DNA of 64,000 bases from Mauremys mutica (GCF_020497125.1 NC_059077.1:27169340-27233339); one strand, 5' to 3'. Counted from the first letter of the stretch, positions 1 to 12,120 are shown. Notes: a model not told the origin generated them from the letters alone. Numbers and translations are program-made.

Positions 1-1
1 C

Positions 2-577
2 CAACTGTACCGGCCAGACGTAGTGAAGGATGTCAGTCAAAACCCCGACTTGCAGGCCATCCGCATTGCTTCAGTGAACCCCATCCTGGACCCCTGGGTC
101 TACATCCTCCTCCGCAAGACAGTGCTCAGCAAAGTCATAGAGAAAATCAAGTGCCTCTTCTGCCGCATTGGAGGGGCTCGAAGGCAACACTCTGGGAGCA
201 ATTTCAACTGTGCGGATGGACGCCGAACCTCCTCCGCCATGTCCAGCCACTCACCCTCCTTCATCTCTCGGGAGCTGAGGGAGATCAGTAGCACCTCACA
301 GACACTGCTCTACCCTCCAGAGCTAAGCGAAAGTAGCACTGGGGGTCGCATGCTGCTGCCAGGAACCAGTGCTGGTCTGGCTCAGTGTGACACTACATCA
401 GTGAGGACACTACGCAGCTCAGAGACCTCAGACTCTTTGCCGGGACAGGACTCTGAGAGTGTCTTTCTGGTGAATGAAGTTGGGTCTGTTGGCGAAGCCA
501 GCTCTGTGCCCAAAAGCAGCTCCCTCCAGGTCACCTTTCCCAGTGAAACATTGAACTTATCAGAAAAGTGTATATAG
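2..577 (+). CDS. PTGER4: Prostaglandin E2 receptor EP4 subtype, C-terminal part of last exon (5' partial)
   Basis: This is the 3' end of a rhodopsin-family GPCR that binds prostaglandin E2 at the plasma membrane and couples mainly to Gs/cAMP. The frame is open from base 2, giving 191 residues and a TAG stop. It starts just before transmembrane helix 7. The prostanoid-receptor signature IRIASVNPILDPWVYILL is visible, with the conserved TM7 Arg at bases 62-64 (known in the family to contact the ligand carboxylate) and DPWVY replacing the usual NPxxY. A basic, Cys-containing juxtamembrane stretch (KCLFCRIGG) follows. Then comes the long Ser/Thr-rich cytoplasmic tail typical of EP4 (FISRELREISSTSQTLL; end LQVTFPSETLNLSEKCI), which is used for phosphorylation and arrestin binding. 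Tail length and C-terminus match EP4 rather than EP2 or EP3. The upstream coding region lies outside the window. It converges with TTC33. No frameshift or stop is seen. Confidence 0.96.
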   Translation, partial: QLYRPDVVKDVSQNPDLQAIRIASVNPILDPWVYILLRKTVLSKVIEKIKCLFCRIGGARRQHSGSNFNCADGRRTSSAMSSHSPSFISRELREISSTSQTLLYPPELSESSTGGRMLLPGTSAGLAQCDTTSVRTLRSSETSDSLPGQDSESVFLVNEVGSVGEASSVPKSSSLQVTFPSETLNLSEKCI

Positions 578-2210
578 CAATGAAAGGAATCACACACACA
601 TGATCCTTTCCCAATACTTTGGAAAAACTGGTGCAATAGACACGCACTCTGCCTACTAAAGGGGACCGGGGGTCAGCTACACTCTGAAGGGCTATTTTTC
701 TCTTGCCATGTGATGGGTACAGTTCTTCCAGACTACTGAGGATCATACCTTGGAGCAGTTGCTACAAACAGGCCCTGCCGTCACAAAACATACAGGACAG
801 ATCTAATGGGTTTGGAAACATACACCGTTATTACCTTGTATTGCTCTGTGACATAGGATTGCTGCTGGGACTCTATGGCTGAAAAGATCTGTCATTTTTT
901 GTCCAAATCTGCTAGAAACGTATTTTCTCTCCCCCCTCTTGCCACAACTATCAAGGGTTTAAGTCTCTGGGTACTAGAGAGCTGAAGGCGAGACAGTTAC
1001 TGGGACCTGAGTAGAGATACTATGACAACTGCCTGGTGTACAATTTTAAAGAGTCTCACTAATGCGTGAAAATGTGAATTTTTATTGCTGTAAATATCAT
1101 CATTTAAAATATTTAAAAATCTATTCTTCTCTATGAGAAGGTTTATTATTAATACAAGGTATATAGAAACAATTGCCAGCCTTCATTTCCTCCGAATAGT
1201 GCTGGCTGCTGATAGACATTCTTGAGTTAGGTTTGTTTTCCATACAAGTTTACAGGCAGGTGGAGAACTAGTTCTCTAGATGGGATCAAATAAAAACTTT
1301 TTGAATTAAATGGAAACATTATGTGCTATTAAGGGAGAAAAGAAAACACACCTTTTTAGTTTAAAATATTCTTTCCAGTGAGTGTACATTTTAAAAAGCT
1401 AGATTTTATTTATGTGCTGTGAATATTTATCTGCCGAACACAATTTCTCCTTTCTAAGTACTAAGGCCCCAACCTTGCACTCTTACACACATGCTTAATG
1501 GCACTCACAAGCAGTCCAACTGAAGTCAATCAGACTCTTCACATGAATAAAATTAAGCATTTGGATAAACTGCTTTTGGGGTTGGGGCCTAAAACTTTCA
1601 ATTCCTGGTTAATATTTTTAATATTCACTCTAGTTTAAAAATCCCCAATGTACTAAAGGTATTTTTTATAACATTTATCCTTTTACTTTAAATGAGTAAA
1701 AAGAATCTTATCATTGCGTAATCTGATATTCCATCACATAATCATATGAAACAAGCAAAGCAGAATCTTCATTACAAAGTACAGGTATATAATCCCATAC
1801 CCCATACTCAGTCCCCAAGGAGAATTATTTACCACTAAAATGTAGTGCCATAAATAACTGTTAACCAGTGATGAAAAGGAGTTTTGTGTTTATGTTTTAA
1901 AAGATAGATCTTGTTCCAGCAGCATTGTAGTATCAAACATTAATTCTGTACAGATCTTTGGGAAAAAAATTGTCAAAGAAATATTAAGCATGTTATGTTG
2001 CTTACAGTGTTTTCATGTGAATTGCTTTATTGTAATTAAAATCCTGAGCCTGATATTGATGATATGTTAAGAAGCAGTTGTACTGACCAAAATCATTTTG
2101 GAGATCGCAATTAAATGGAAACATTCCGCTTGAGTTCAGGAGTTTATGCAAGTCTTTAATTGTGTGTGTAATTCACTCAGTGCCATCCCATCGGCCCTCA
2201 TCTTAATAAA
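578..2210 (+). other. PTGER4: Probable PTGER4 3' UTR (end uncertain)
   Basis: AT-rich sequence follows the PTGER4 stop, with several ATTTA-type elements as expected for a labile receptor mRNA. Canonical AATAAA signals occur at 1289-1294, at 1546-1551 (inside a small inverted-repeat element) and at 2205-2210. Which one is used cannot be told from sequence. The outer boundary given here is simply the last of these signals. Confidence 0.55.
1465..1590. mobile_element. Short hAT-like MITE inside the PTGER4 3' UTR
   Basis: About 126 bp bounded by inverted ends ggccccaac and gttggggcc. The interior carries the complementary-looking core common to many amniote non-autonomous hAT elements (an 'actgaagtcaat' stretch in the middle). 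It contains the AATAAA at 1546-1551. No convincing target duplication was found, so superfamily assignment is by end sequence only. Confidence 0.5.
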
Positions 2211-2342
2211 CCACAACTTTCAAACCACGCTATTTAACAGCTGTTAAAATGTCCTCCATTCCTTCTGTTTCCAAAGCACTACACAACTATCACCGTTAAC
2301 GAGGAGTAATCCTGCAGAATCTCTGTTGGAGTATAGCTAGAT

Positions 2343-2579
2343 CAGTGGTCCCCAACACAATGCGCCCACATCCTGGCCCCCGGGAGAGCACCCGCCGAAA
2401 TGCCGCCGAATTTCAGCGGCATTTCGGCGGGGACGCCTCTTGATGACGACGCTTGTCACCAACAAGTGGCGTCATTGAGAGGCGTCGCCGCCGAAATTCG
2501 GCGGCATTTCGGTGGGAGCTCCACCGCCACAGTGGTCCTTCGGCTGGCGCCTGCCAGCCAAAAAGGTTGGGGACCACTG
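2343..2579. mobile_element. hAT-type MITE with 8-bp target duplication
   Basis: Perfect 14-bp terminal inverted repeats (cagtggtccccaac and gttggggaccactg) enclose a GC-rich interior. The flanks agctagat (2335-2342) and agctggat (2580-2587) form an 8-bp target duplication with one mismatch, which is diagnostic of hAT transposition. The interior is itself palindromic around repeated 'gccgccgaa' / 'ttcggcgg' units. It lies between the two convergent genes. Reading frames through it are by-products of base composition. Confidence 0.88.
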
Positions 2580-2587
2580 AGCTGGAT

Positions 2588-4389
2588 ACATTATTCCAAA
2601 ACACACTTGAGTCTTCATTCAAAATTATTACATAAAAATCTTTGGCGGTGCTCTCACCCTTGCTGTGCTTGCTTTCCACTAACTTTGGAGCAATTGAGGT
2701 TTGCGTGAATGAACTGTTCTCAATCCATGGAAGGACCTTCCCTTTTATCCCATGACAAGATATGCTTGAGGGATTGTTTTGGGGAAGTTCTATGGCCTGG
2801 AGTAACTCTTGAAGTGACAATCAGCATCTAAAATTAATAGTCAGACTTCTCACTAGGCACAGAGGAGGGGGAAAACACTCTTAACCACTGCAGCTATCTC
2901 AGCATCCAGGACTAGATGTGGATCTAAAACGATCTATCAAAGTCGTGAACCTGTGTGACACTACCTCAGTCACAGAACCTCTTGCATTCCTTCCCACACC
3001 TACCAATATTACCTGTGTCTCGACTGAATTGAGCCTCAGCTAGCTAGCTAGCTCTCATCCAGGTCCCAAGCTCTGCCCATTACGTTGGAGAAAATTGCTA
3101 CTTTTCTAGCATTGACTGGTCTCATGCTATCTCACCACTGTTTGTGTAACAGCCATCTGTGATGCTTGTGTCATCTGAACAGTCCTCCTTCATCCACACT
3201 TCATCTCTTCTCAAATTTAACTGGAAAGCATCTCTCTTCTCCTGATCTGATCTAATTTGTTTTGTGGAGGGTGTGTGTGTAAGTTCCTTATCATGGTGAT
3301 GAAGTGCTGCAACCCTTGCCTACATCTTAATTTCTCTAATTTTTAACTCTAACTCTGTGACATAGCTATGTTATGTAGTATACAGTATATTTGAATGGAA
3401 AATATATAGACAAAAAACTGTTCTCCAACATCCTTTTATTGCCTGATCTTGCCACAATTGTGCCCCTACAGATAAACCACAAACACTTCCTGTAGTTTTT
3501 CTACTAAACTACGGTGTGAAATATTAAAGGGTAAGTTGTTAGAAGTCTTGAAAAGTGGAAAATACCAATTTTGTTTCCATTGCTACCTGTAATTGCCTGA
3601 GGCTATAAATTCCGGCAATTGAAGCATAAATATGTTTCAAAGATATTTCCCTTTCAGTTCAAATGCTTTCCCTCTTTGGGACTGAAAACTCTTGCTTTGG
3701 CTAGAAGCTGGATATTTTTAAGTATTGGTCAAGATACCAATTTTTACTGTAATGATTACATTTTAGAGTAATATACAAAAAATATTAATACTTTCAGAAA
3801 CAAAAGGCAATAGGTTGATCAAGTACACTACGTAACATACTAAACATCAGGGGCACACCTCCCTTCCCAGCACACCTCCCTCTGATGACCCAGTTTCCAC
3901 AATAAACAGCCACCAATGATGGGCAGGGAAGTCCACGCTTTATTTACAATATGGAGATATCCAACAAGCAAGACCTAAGCATGCAAAACACAAAACACTG
4001 TACAACATTAGAATGAGGTTCATAGCACCAGATGTCAAACTTCCCAATTTGGGAATAACACACCATCACAAGAAGTGTGCTAGGTGCTCCCTCATACAAG
4101 ACGCTACTGCTCACCTCACTACCTGGAAGTAATAATCTAATCTTTAATCAAATCAGAGGGAAACACATGTTCTGCACATTTGGGATGTAAGCGCAGACCT
4201 CTCAAACCTGGCCCAGCAATCCACCCAAGTTGACAGTATGCAAGGGCATCTTTTCATGAGCCTGACACTGCACCTCTGAAGTCAATGAGAATTTTACAAC
4301 TAATTTCAATGGGAGCAGATATGGGTTTATATAAATTTAGGACAGGAGGAAGGAGGAAAACTCTTTGCACCCATGAATGTACCACACAC
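2588..4389. other. Intergenic stretch between convergent PTGER4 and TTC33; nothing else recognised
   Basis: AT-rich, with no open frame of note. A short tagc tandem lies near 3039-3053. An AATAAA on the - strand (TTTATT at 3939-3944) could be a distal TTC33 polyadenylation signal. Confidence 0.4.
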
Positions 4390-4631
4390 TGGAAGGCATA
4401 GAATGAAAAGACATATCAGGTCATCTAGTCCAATTCTCTCCAAGTGAGACATAGCAAATATATCCTACCAATGCATACAAGTAGAATTACAGCCCCATGA
4501 ACAAATCTTCAAGTAGGAGAATTTCCCTGTACCTGAAAGATCTTCTCTGATCCCTCTCAGTGCCAACACTACCTTAATGGAACAATGATCCTCTTGAGGC
4601 TGTGCAATAACAGGATGACCCTTTCATGGCT
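4390..4631 (-). repeat. Old CR1 LINE 3'-end fragment
   Basis: The stretch 'atcaggtcatctagtccaat' near 4416-4436 is the reverse complement of the CR1 3' region. The rest is diverged but collinear with the same LINE end. Confidence 0.5.
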
Positions 4632-5911
4632 GTATAGATGGTCTTATTAACATATATAGTAAAACAGTTTTACAGTGCCTGCTAGTGCAACAAGTATAGG
4701 TTTATCAGTAGTTCTATTATAAAGCCTGTCTTTTAAGGAAAATTTAATCTGAGCTGAAATTTAGCCTATGCATATCAGCCCTGGAGAAGATATGTTTTCC
4801 AAATTACAAAACAAAGAGCTTTAAATGTTTTTTTGTCACAGAAGGGAAAGATTATACACACACATATCCCATATATGTATATATCCCATATATACATTAG
4901 AACCCCACCCATGAAAGGGAGGCCCATTATGAATTACTGAAATTTCAGATTTAACCAGCCAGCAAATAAAATGAAGCATTCTGTGTTCCTTCTCTGCAGC
5001 ACAAGATGTATTTTGTTCATTTATTTAAGCAAGTGTACACAGTCCCCACAAAGCAACAGGAATAAATGCTATCCTGAATAAGTGGCCTGTTAAAAACCAA
5101 AAATCATCTAACTCTTTATGAGTGCAATGCCATACCACAGGGAACGTGACCAAACAACACAGAAATAGATTCCCTTCTTCGTAGTCTTACTGTAGAATCA
5201 TCATAGCACAAAAGAATTGCATCTAAAGATCTATTCCTAATCCATTCCCCACTGTGCACTGGGGACTCCTAACATTTTATGTACTGTGGCATATAAGGAG
5301 ATATACTTAACTATACTGGGATGGGTCAAGGTAAGTACATGGGCTTGGAATCTGACCCCAGGTTTACAAGGAGTATCTGTGATCTGTAACTTCTTCATGA
5401 AAAAGCCTATTCCCTATTGAAAATAAAGACTTCTGAGAACAAGCTTTCAGAGTCACACTTCACTTGAATTGATCTATAATGTTAATTATTAACAGGTTTG
5501 AGCTGTAATACTTAAATCAACTCTCTCTTTTCCGGTTTCTTTTTAAGTAACTGATAATTAATTACAAGAGAAACAGCAGATGTTGTTTAGACTGTGCAGT
5601 TAAGAAATTGAGTTGGATGAAAGCAGTTATGATAATATAATTAGTGTTTTCAAATTATATTTGTGAAGTCTTAAAATATGGGTTTTAATATCAACGCCTA
5701 GTTGATAGTATGGATGCAGCAGGAATTCAGGTTTTCGCTTATCTGTTGTTTTTTCACATTGTCTTTAAAACACTTTTCCTCTGAAAAATCTACTTCAGAA
5801 ATAATGACCCATTCTATTTTACCCTGTTCCACTGCTGCTAAAAAAAATTCTTCCAACACTTGATAAATAACATTAGATTTCAAAAGAATACCAGCAAAAG
5901 ATTATGCTGCA
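4632..5911 (-). other. TTC33: Probable TTC33 3' UTR and flank
   Basis: AT-rich sequence downstream of the TTC33 stop on the - strand, with no repeats confidently recognised. A - strand AATAAA (TTTATT at 5020-5025), about 0.9 kb past the stop, is the nearest clear polyadenylation signal. The true transcript end is not determined. Confidence 0.4.
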
Positions 5912-6265
5912 CTATCGGGCTCTGATAAAAACGGCATCATCGGGGGTTGTAGAACATTCCTCCTTCTCAGTTATGGTCTCTACTGTGCCCGAAGCAGACA
6001 CAATCACTACTGTTTTAGTTGCTGAAACAGTTTTCTCCTTCTCCGCGATAGCTGCACAAACTGCCACAATCTCATCACTTTCAAAGTCATAGTCTGGGAT
6101 TGATTCATGGGCAACATCTGCTTCTTTTGCCTCAGCTTGCATCGCCTTAGTCTTTGTGGCTTTCTTTTGCTGTTCATGCAGCTTTCTTGCCCAGGTAAGG
6201 TCTTCCTTCCATAGTTCAGGGCTCACTGGATAGATGTGCAAGGCCACCTGAAAGCTGCGAATTGC
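5912..6265 (-). CDS. TTC33: TTC33 last coding exon (TPR tail and acidic C-terminus)
   Basis: Encodes the last 117 residues of tetratricopeptide repeat protein 33, beginning AIRSFQVALHIYPVSPELW and ending VFIRAR with stop TAG. It completes the last TPR helix pair, then runs through a Lys/Glu/Ala-rich linker into the conserved block SIPDYDFESDEIVAVCAAIA and EKEKTVSATKTVVIVSASG, which identifies TTC33. The 3' splice site on the - strand reads ...tttag followed by GCA at 6265, phase 0, joining the donor after position 23851. TPR modules bind protein partners; the specific partner of TTC33 is not established. The frame is intact. Confidence 0.93.
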   Translation of the reverse strand, partial: AIRSFQVALHIYPVSPELWKEDLTWARKLHEQQKKATKTKAMQAEAKEADVAHESIPDYDFESDEIVAVCAAIAEKEKTVSATKTVVIVSASGTVETITEKEECSTTPDDAVFIRAR

Positions 6266-6467
6266 CTAAAAATGAACAGAGAGCGGTTAGCATTTTTTGA
6301 GCTGACATGTTTAATCACACCTTCCAGGTCGTTTAGTCCAGCTGTGACTAAGATGATTGTTTCAGTATGTTTCTATTGCTCTGTCCAGCTCAGTTTTAAA
6401 ATCAAGTGAAAGCACTTCTCCCATTTTCCCTAGAATGCTTTTCCATGGTTAGCTTTACATGTAATTT
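6266..6467 (-). other. TTC33 intron, start of the 17.6-kb last intron
   Basis: The intron runs from 6266 to 23850 with AG acceptor and GT donor visible at its ends on the - strand. The repeats inside it are listed separately. Confidence 0.8.
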
Positions 6468-6673
6468 GGGCCTGATTTTTGAAAAATTGGATGTGCATGC
6501 CTAATTTGTGTGAAAATAGAAAGAATACATGAACAAATCAGGAGCCTGTCCAGCAAACAGTATATACCTTGCAATTGTCACATACAAATACCCAGTTCGT
6601 GCATGCAACTGTGCTAATTACCAATGCAAATTAGGATTGCAACTGAACACACAACTGTTTGAAAATCAAGCCC
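6468..6673. mobile_element. hAT-like MITE
   Basis: Imperfect inverted ends (gggcctgatttttgaaaa and tttgaaaatcaagccc) enclose about 200 bp of diverged sequence, a layout common among old amniote hAT MITEs. No clear target duplication. Confidence 0.5.
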
Positions 6674-7612
6674 TTATGAAAATGCTCGCTATTATTTCAA
6701 ATGAGAGTTTGGCAGAGGATTGAAGCCTTTAATATAATAAAGCGTCCTTTCACATATTTCAAGGCAGCAACAACCTTCATACAAATTAGCCAATCCAACA
6801 AAATCAAATATAAAACTCTCTTAAATGGTAGTGCCAAACAATGAATACTAATTTTCTCTCTCTGGAAACATGAACCATCCTGAACAGAAACACCATTTAA
6901 AAGCAGATCACAGAATTTCACTGTTATACAAAAGAATGATGAAATCCCCTAAAGCACAATGCAGATGAAGCGTTACATGTTGCTAACCCAAAATTATAAA
7001 AAGGGTCATTTCCCTATAATTATGAATTTTGACCCTGCTTGTTGTAAGAGCATTTAACGCTAATAAGAACACGACAAAAGTATACTATCAATTAAAAGAA
7101 AAAAATCAAGCCAAACTCATTTTATTTTGTCGGCTTTCCATTTCCCCTCCTTCCCCCCTGCCCCACACACACAGGAGGGCAAAAGCAGACAGATGCAGTT
7201 TAATTTAAAAGAGAAACCTGGATTATTGAGGTTTATAAACACCACCCACGTTGACCATTTAAATTAACACATATCTCATAAATAGATCTGATACTATCCA
7301 CTGTCTTGGCCACAAGATTAGCAGCTTTCTGGAGCATGTAAGCCTGATCTAATCAGGGAACTATGGCAAAAGACAAACTCTCCCACTTTGCAGAGCTGTT
7401 CAAGGAAGTGGAGAACTTCTGTGAATGATCTAGCTTTCCTCCCAAGCAAGAATACTATCTATTCAGAGTGTCCAACTTCCTGTTTGCTAATCTAAGTTAT
7501 GGCTGTCTCCAGCAAATCCAAGTACTAGGCACTGCAGGATTATCCAGGACAAAATGAAGATGGCAGTAAATCTCAGATGCATCACTGTCAGATCAAATAA
7601 AGGCTTTTACAC
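6674..7612. other. TTC33 intron, no features recognised
   Basis: AT-rich single-copy-looking DNA with a short C-rich and CA patch near 7147-7175. Confidence 0.4.
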
Positions 7613-8707
7613 TTAAGGTATGTCTACACTACGAAATTAGGTCGATTTTATAGAAGTCGATTTTTAGAAATCAATTTTATACAGTTGATTGCGTATGTCC
7701 ACACTAAGCGCATTAAGTCGGCGGAGTGCGTCCTCACTACTGTGGCTAGCATCGACTTACGGAGCGGTGCACTGTGGGTAGCTATCCCACAGTTCCCGCA
7801 GTCTCCGCCGCCCATTGGAATTCTGGGTTAAGCTCCCGACGCCTGATAGAGCCAAAACATTGTCGCAGGTGGTTTTGGGTACATGTCGTCAGTCATCACT
7901 CCCTCTGTGAAAGCAATGGCAGACAATCGTTTCGCACCTTTTTCCCTGGGTTACCTGTGCAGACGCCATACCACGGCAAGCATGGGGCCTGCTCAGCTCA
8001 CCGTCACCACTGCTGTCACGGGCAAGTCTATTGTGGGGGCTGCTGTGATCCAAGTAGCCAATGCAATCATTAACGTTCTGTTATCAAGGGTAATGACTCT
8101 GGGAAATATGCAGGCCTTTTTAGATTTTAGGTGCATCATATTCCTGTCCTTTGTCGCTGGTGAAGAAGTCTTGCAGCCACACATTCCAGTCCGGTCAGTG
8201 CTGTAACACCCCATTGCACTTTTGTGGTTGACACATGTAACAGCTCCAGGGCTCTTGCTTGTTTGCCTTGGCCAAGGTACCTTGCCCTACCTGGACCTCC
8301 AAGCATTAGACACAGAAGCACCTGCAACAGCTGGCGCTGCTACACAGCAGCAGCTCCTTGCCTTCACAGCAGAGGGTGCAGTAGGACTGCTAACCATCCT
8401 CGTCGGGCATGTAGGTTGGCTGGGGGTTCTGGGAACGTCTTCCCTGCCTGGCTCCTAGCAGCCTCCAGGGCATGGTGTATGGCTCCACCACTTCCGCTGC
8501 AACTCTGCTCTCCTGCATCCCAGCGACAACCTCGGGGGCTCTGTTCTGGTCCTCCTGGGTGCTGCTGGCAGCAGACGGTGCAGTAGGACTGCTAACCGTC
8601 CTCGTCCACCACTTCCGCTGCAACTCTGCTCTCCGGCTCGGGGGATCCGTTCATGAAGCCTGGACAGTAGTAAGGAGCAGTTCAACTTCAGGCTGAGCAA
8701 GTGCAGA

Positions 8708-8992
8708 ATGGTGGTAGAATGTGCCTTTGTACGTTTAAAAGCTCACTGGCACTGTTGGTCAGACCTCAGTGCAACCAACATTCCCACTGTTATTGCTGCT
8801 TGCTGTGTGCTCCATAATATCTGTGAGAGTAAGGGGGAGACGTTTATGGCGGGATGGGAGGTTGAGGAAAATCTCCTGGCGTCCGATTTTGAGCAGCCAG
8901 ACACCAGGGTGATTAGAAGAGCACAGCAAGGTGTGCTGCACGTCAGAGAGACTTTGAAAACCAGCTTCATGACTGGCCAGGCTTCGGTGTGA
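8708..8992 (+). pseudogene. PIF/Harbinger transposase remnant, C-terminal part
   Basis: The longest intact part of the transposase (94 codons) reads MVVECAFVRLKAHW, then IPTVIAACCVLHNICE. This is the conserved C-terminal block of the DDE-type Harbinger nuclease, containing the last catalytic acidic region and the CCVLHNICE motif. Upstream sequence (about 7870-8700) is broken across frames and includes a duplicated stretch around 8360-8400 and 8570-8605, so the N-terminal DDE residues cannot be followed. Non-functional. Confidence 0.75.
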
Positions 8993-9315
8993 CAGTTGTG
9001 TGTGTTTCTCCTTGATGCAAACTCGCCCTCTTTGTTGATTTTAATTCCCTGTACGACAACCACCCTCCCCCCTTCGAAATAAAGTAACTATTGTTTTGAA
9101 ACCATGCATTCTTTCTTTATTAATTAAAAAAAAATGAGATAACGGACAAGGTAGCCCGGGTGGGGTTGGGGAGGAGGGAAGGACAAGGCCACATTGCTTA
9201 TTGTAGCCACGCTAAAAATCAAACTGTTTGAATGACAGCCTTCTGTTGCTTGGGCCATCCTCTGGAGTGGAGTGGCTGGGTGCCCGGAGCCTCCCCACCC
9301 CCGCGTTCTTGGGCA

Positions 9316-9684
9316 TCAGGGTGAGGAGGCTATGGAACATGGGGAGGAGGGTAGGCGGTTATACGGTGGATGCAGTGCGGGTCTGTGCTCTTGTTGCCTT
9401 TCCTGCAGCTCCAACAGATGCTTCATCCTGTCCGTTTGCTCCCCCAACAGACGCTTCATCATGCCCGTTTGCTCCCCCATTAGCCTCAGCATCGCGTCCT
9501 GCCTCCACTCTTCGCGCTCACTTAATTCTTTCCTGGCCTCTGCCACTGAAGGCCTCCGTGCATTAAGCTGTGCCCTATCAGTGCGGGAGGACTGCATGAG
9601 CTCGGAAAACATGTTATTGCAAGTGTGGTTTTTTTGCCTTCTAATCTGTGATAATCTCAGGGATGGAGACGATAGGGGGAGCAT
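9316..9684 (-). pseudogene. Myb/SANT-like accessory protein remnant of the Harbinger element
   Basis: A - strand open stretch contains NMFSELMQSSRTDRAQLNAR, then a glutamate/arginine-rich helical part with the repeated unit LLGEQTDRMKHLLELQERQQ, ending near NRLPSSPCSIASSP. This is the C-terminal half of the Myb/SANT-like DNA-binding protein that PIF/Harbinger elements encode divergently from the transposase. The N-terminal Myb-like domain is not recognisable. A 24-bp unit is tandemly duplicated near 9430-9478. Confidence 0.7.
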
Positions 9685-10088
9685 AGAAACATTCTATGCT
9701 CTATGATTCTGGGAGGACTGCATGGTCACCTGTGCTGCTGAATTCGCCACGCTGACCAAACAGGAAATGAAATTCAAAAGTTCCTGGGGCTTTTCCTGTG
9801 TATCTGGCTAGTGCATCAGAGTTCAAAGTGCTGTCCAGAGCGGTGACAATGGAGCACTCTGGGATAGCTCCTGGAGGCCAATACCGTCAATTTGCATCCA
9901 TACTACCCCAAATTCGACACAGCAAATTCAATTTTAGCACTACTCCCCTTGTCAGGGACGAGTACAGAAGTTGATTTTAAGAGCCCTTTAGGTTGACAGA
10001 ATGGGGTTGGTTGTGTGGATGCAGTCATTTTTAAATCGACCTAACGCGGCTAAATTCGACCTAACCCCATAGTGTAGACCAGGCCTTA

Positions 10089-12120
10089 GTTATAAAGGGG
10101 AAAGTACTGAAATATTGGAAAAATGCTGGAGCACAAATTACAACTGATTAGATTTTAAATGCAAATGGATTTAAGATTTACTGTATAGCCTTTGATTTAC
10201 TATATGCATTGCTTTTCTCTTATGAATTCACAGTAAAATTAAATTCACCGTAAAGTCAGTACCTCTTCACACAAAACTGACAAAACCTTCAAGCCAATGA
10301 AAAGTATTTTGATTCCTAAAAGCAATCACAGCCAAAGCGGACTGCTGACCAAACCAAAGTATTTTGCTTATTAAAGTTTCCACCTGAATGATCCAAAATC
10401 AGCTACAACTGGCTACAAAACCAATGCTACTGTGCTGCAAATCAGTGGTGATAATGCTGAGCTATAGTTTAGCCTTACAACCAATTTATATAGATACTTG
10501 ACAAGAAAACAGACGTGATCAGTTGTTTAACTACAAAAGCAATGTTTTCCCTTTAATTTAGTGAGTACACAAAATATCTGAGTTGCTTCAAAATTCTCTG
10601 TCCTTCTTTGGTTAAAAGAGCTGCAAGTTATTCTTGTCAAAGTACAGAATAATCTACGTACTCCGTGACATGAATTGGTCCTAGCACACAAGGAATAGGA
10701 ACCCATGATTTCTTTTAAGAAATGCTGAATATGTTATTGGTATTGTTGTTCTGATAAACTGCCATTCAATTCCAGGAAAAGAATGATTTTTTTATTTTGG
10801 AGGCATATTGCCAAATCTAAAGTTTCTGCAATCAAGGGACTCCAGACACAGAGAACAGTACAGTTCAATTCTTGCAGAACAGTATCATTTTACTGATCTT
10901 AATCAGCTTTTAATTTCAAGAGGATATTTGCGCTGTGAGTAAATATGAAATGCCCTCAACTAGAACTTCTTAAGTGTTGAAAAATGAAAACAAAAACGTC
11001 CACTTAGATTTTAAAATCCACAGGGCAGGGACCTATCATTGTCCATAAAGTCCCATTCACATTTATGGCACTATAAAAATATAATTATCATAAAATCTAG
11101 ATTAGTAATTGTAGGCAGATAGACAGATGTTTTAGAGTCAACAGCGCTTCTCTCAATATTTTGAAAAGTAGCCTGGATACTCAACATGAATACAACAGAT
11201 CATGCTCTTTCTTTGTAAGCCTGATATTAAAGCTAAGTATTTGCATATTATAATGCTTAATATAAAGAGGTGCATAAAACTAGAGGGATTCAATTTATAT
11301 CAGATCAAAGATCCTCATAAAAATTCAGCACTGTAATTTATGGAAAACATTTTATGTTGCTATCAGAAATGTTTTAATGTTTATCAATTTCTGCCAAAAT
11401 CAAGAATTGAAAACAACAGAAAACAAAGCAATCCATGAATCCACCCAATGTTGGTTAAAATATTTGTAACCTCTTACTAGTGCCCTCCTATCTAATTTGA
11501 AACACCCATACAGAAGGTAAGATACTGGTTTTTATTCTTATTTCACATCTTTAATCACACAGACTGCTGCCCTAAACCAAATTCTGCTGGATAATACTAT
11601 TACGCTAAAACCATTCATATCTGTGTAAATCAGCTACTTTTAATTCACATTTCTGGAACAGCATGGCCATCCCCCTAATTTATTCTAATTGCTTAACTGG
11701 TATTTTAAAAAAAATATGAGACACTAGCTATAGTCGAGACACAGCTTTATTCTTATGGACATCTGTGCTGTGACAGCACTTGCTTTTTAGGGATTCCACC
11801 ATTGTACTTGAAGTCCACATGTACTTTTTCTGGGAGCCTGGTGAGAACTTGTTTTCTTTTATATCAATTTTAATCCATTCCTCTCCTCCATTACACACCT
11901 GAAAACTTCAGTTTTTCAAAAGATTTTATCTGTGTTATCGCTTTTAAGCTCTGTAGGTTACACCTTTCTCCTGTGATGCATTTCCACGATTGGTTTGCAG
12001 TCTTTAGTATAAAAAGGTGGTTTTAATCACACTGCTGTCTGTAGAAGGAGTTATTTATTATAGGAAGAGCTGATAGTGACACCGATAGTTAAGACTGCCG
12101 CCAACATTCTCCATTGCAAC
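10089..12120. other. TTC33 intron, no features recognised
   Basis: About 2 kb of AT-rich DNA. No open frame, tRNA-like sequence or terminal repeat was recognised. Confidence 0.4.

Larger units (their letters stand above)
7616..10085 (+). mobile_element. Degenerate PIF/Harbinger DNA transposon
   Basis: About 2.5 kb with matching ends: the left end carries 'gtctacactacgaaattagg' and the right end, reversed, 'gtctacactatggggttagg', each followed by 'tcga'. TTA at 7613-7615 and 10086-10088 gives the 3-bp target duplication typical of PIF/Harbinger. Inside are remnants of both genes such elements carry: a transposase on + and a Myb/SANT-like partner on the opposite strand. Frameshifts and stops make both non-functional. 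It sits in the TTC33 intron. Confidence 0.85.

Noticed and set aside
9430..9478. CRISPR-like or regulatory tandem in a 24-bp repeat
   Set aside because: Only two units, and they fall inside the Harbinger accessory protein relic as a coding duplication.
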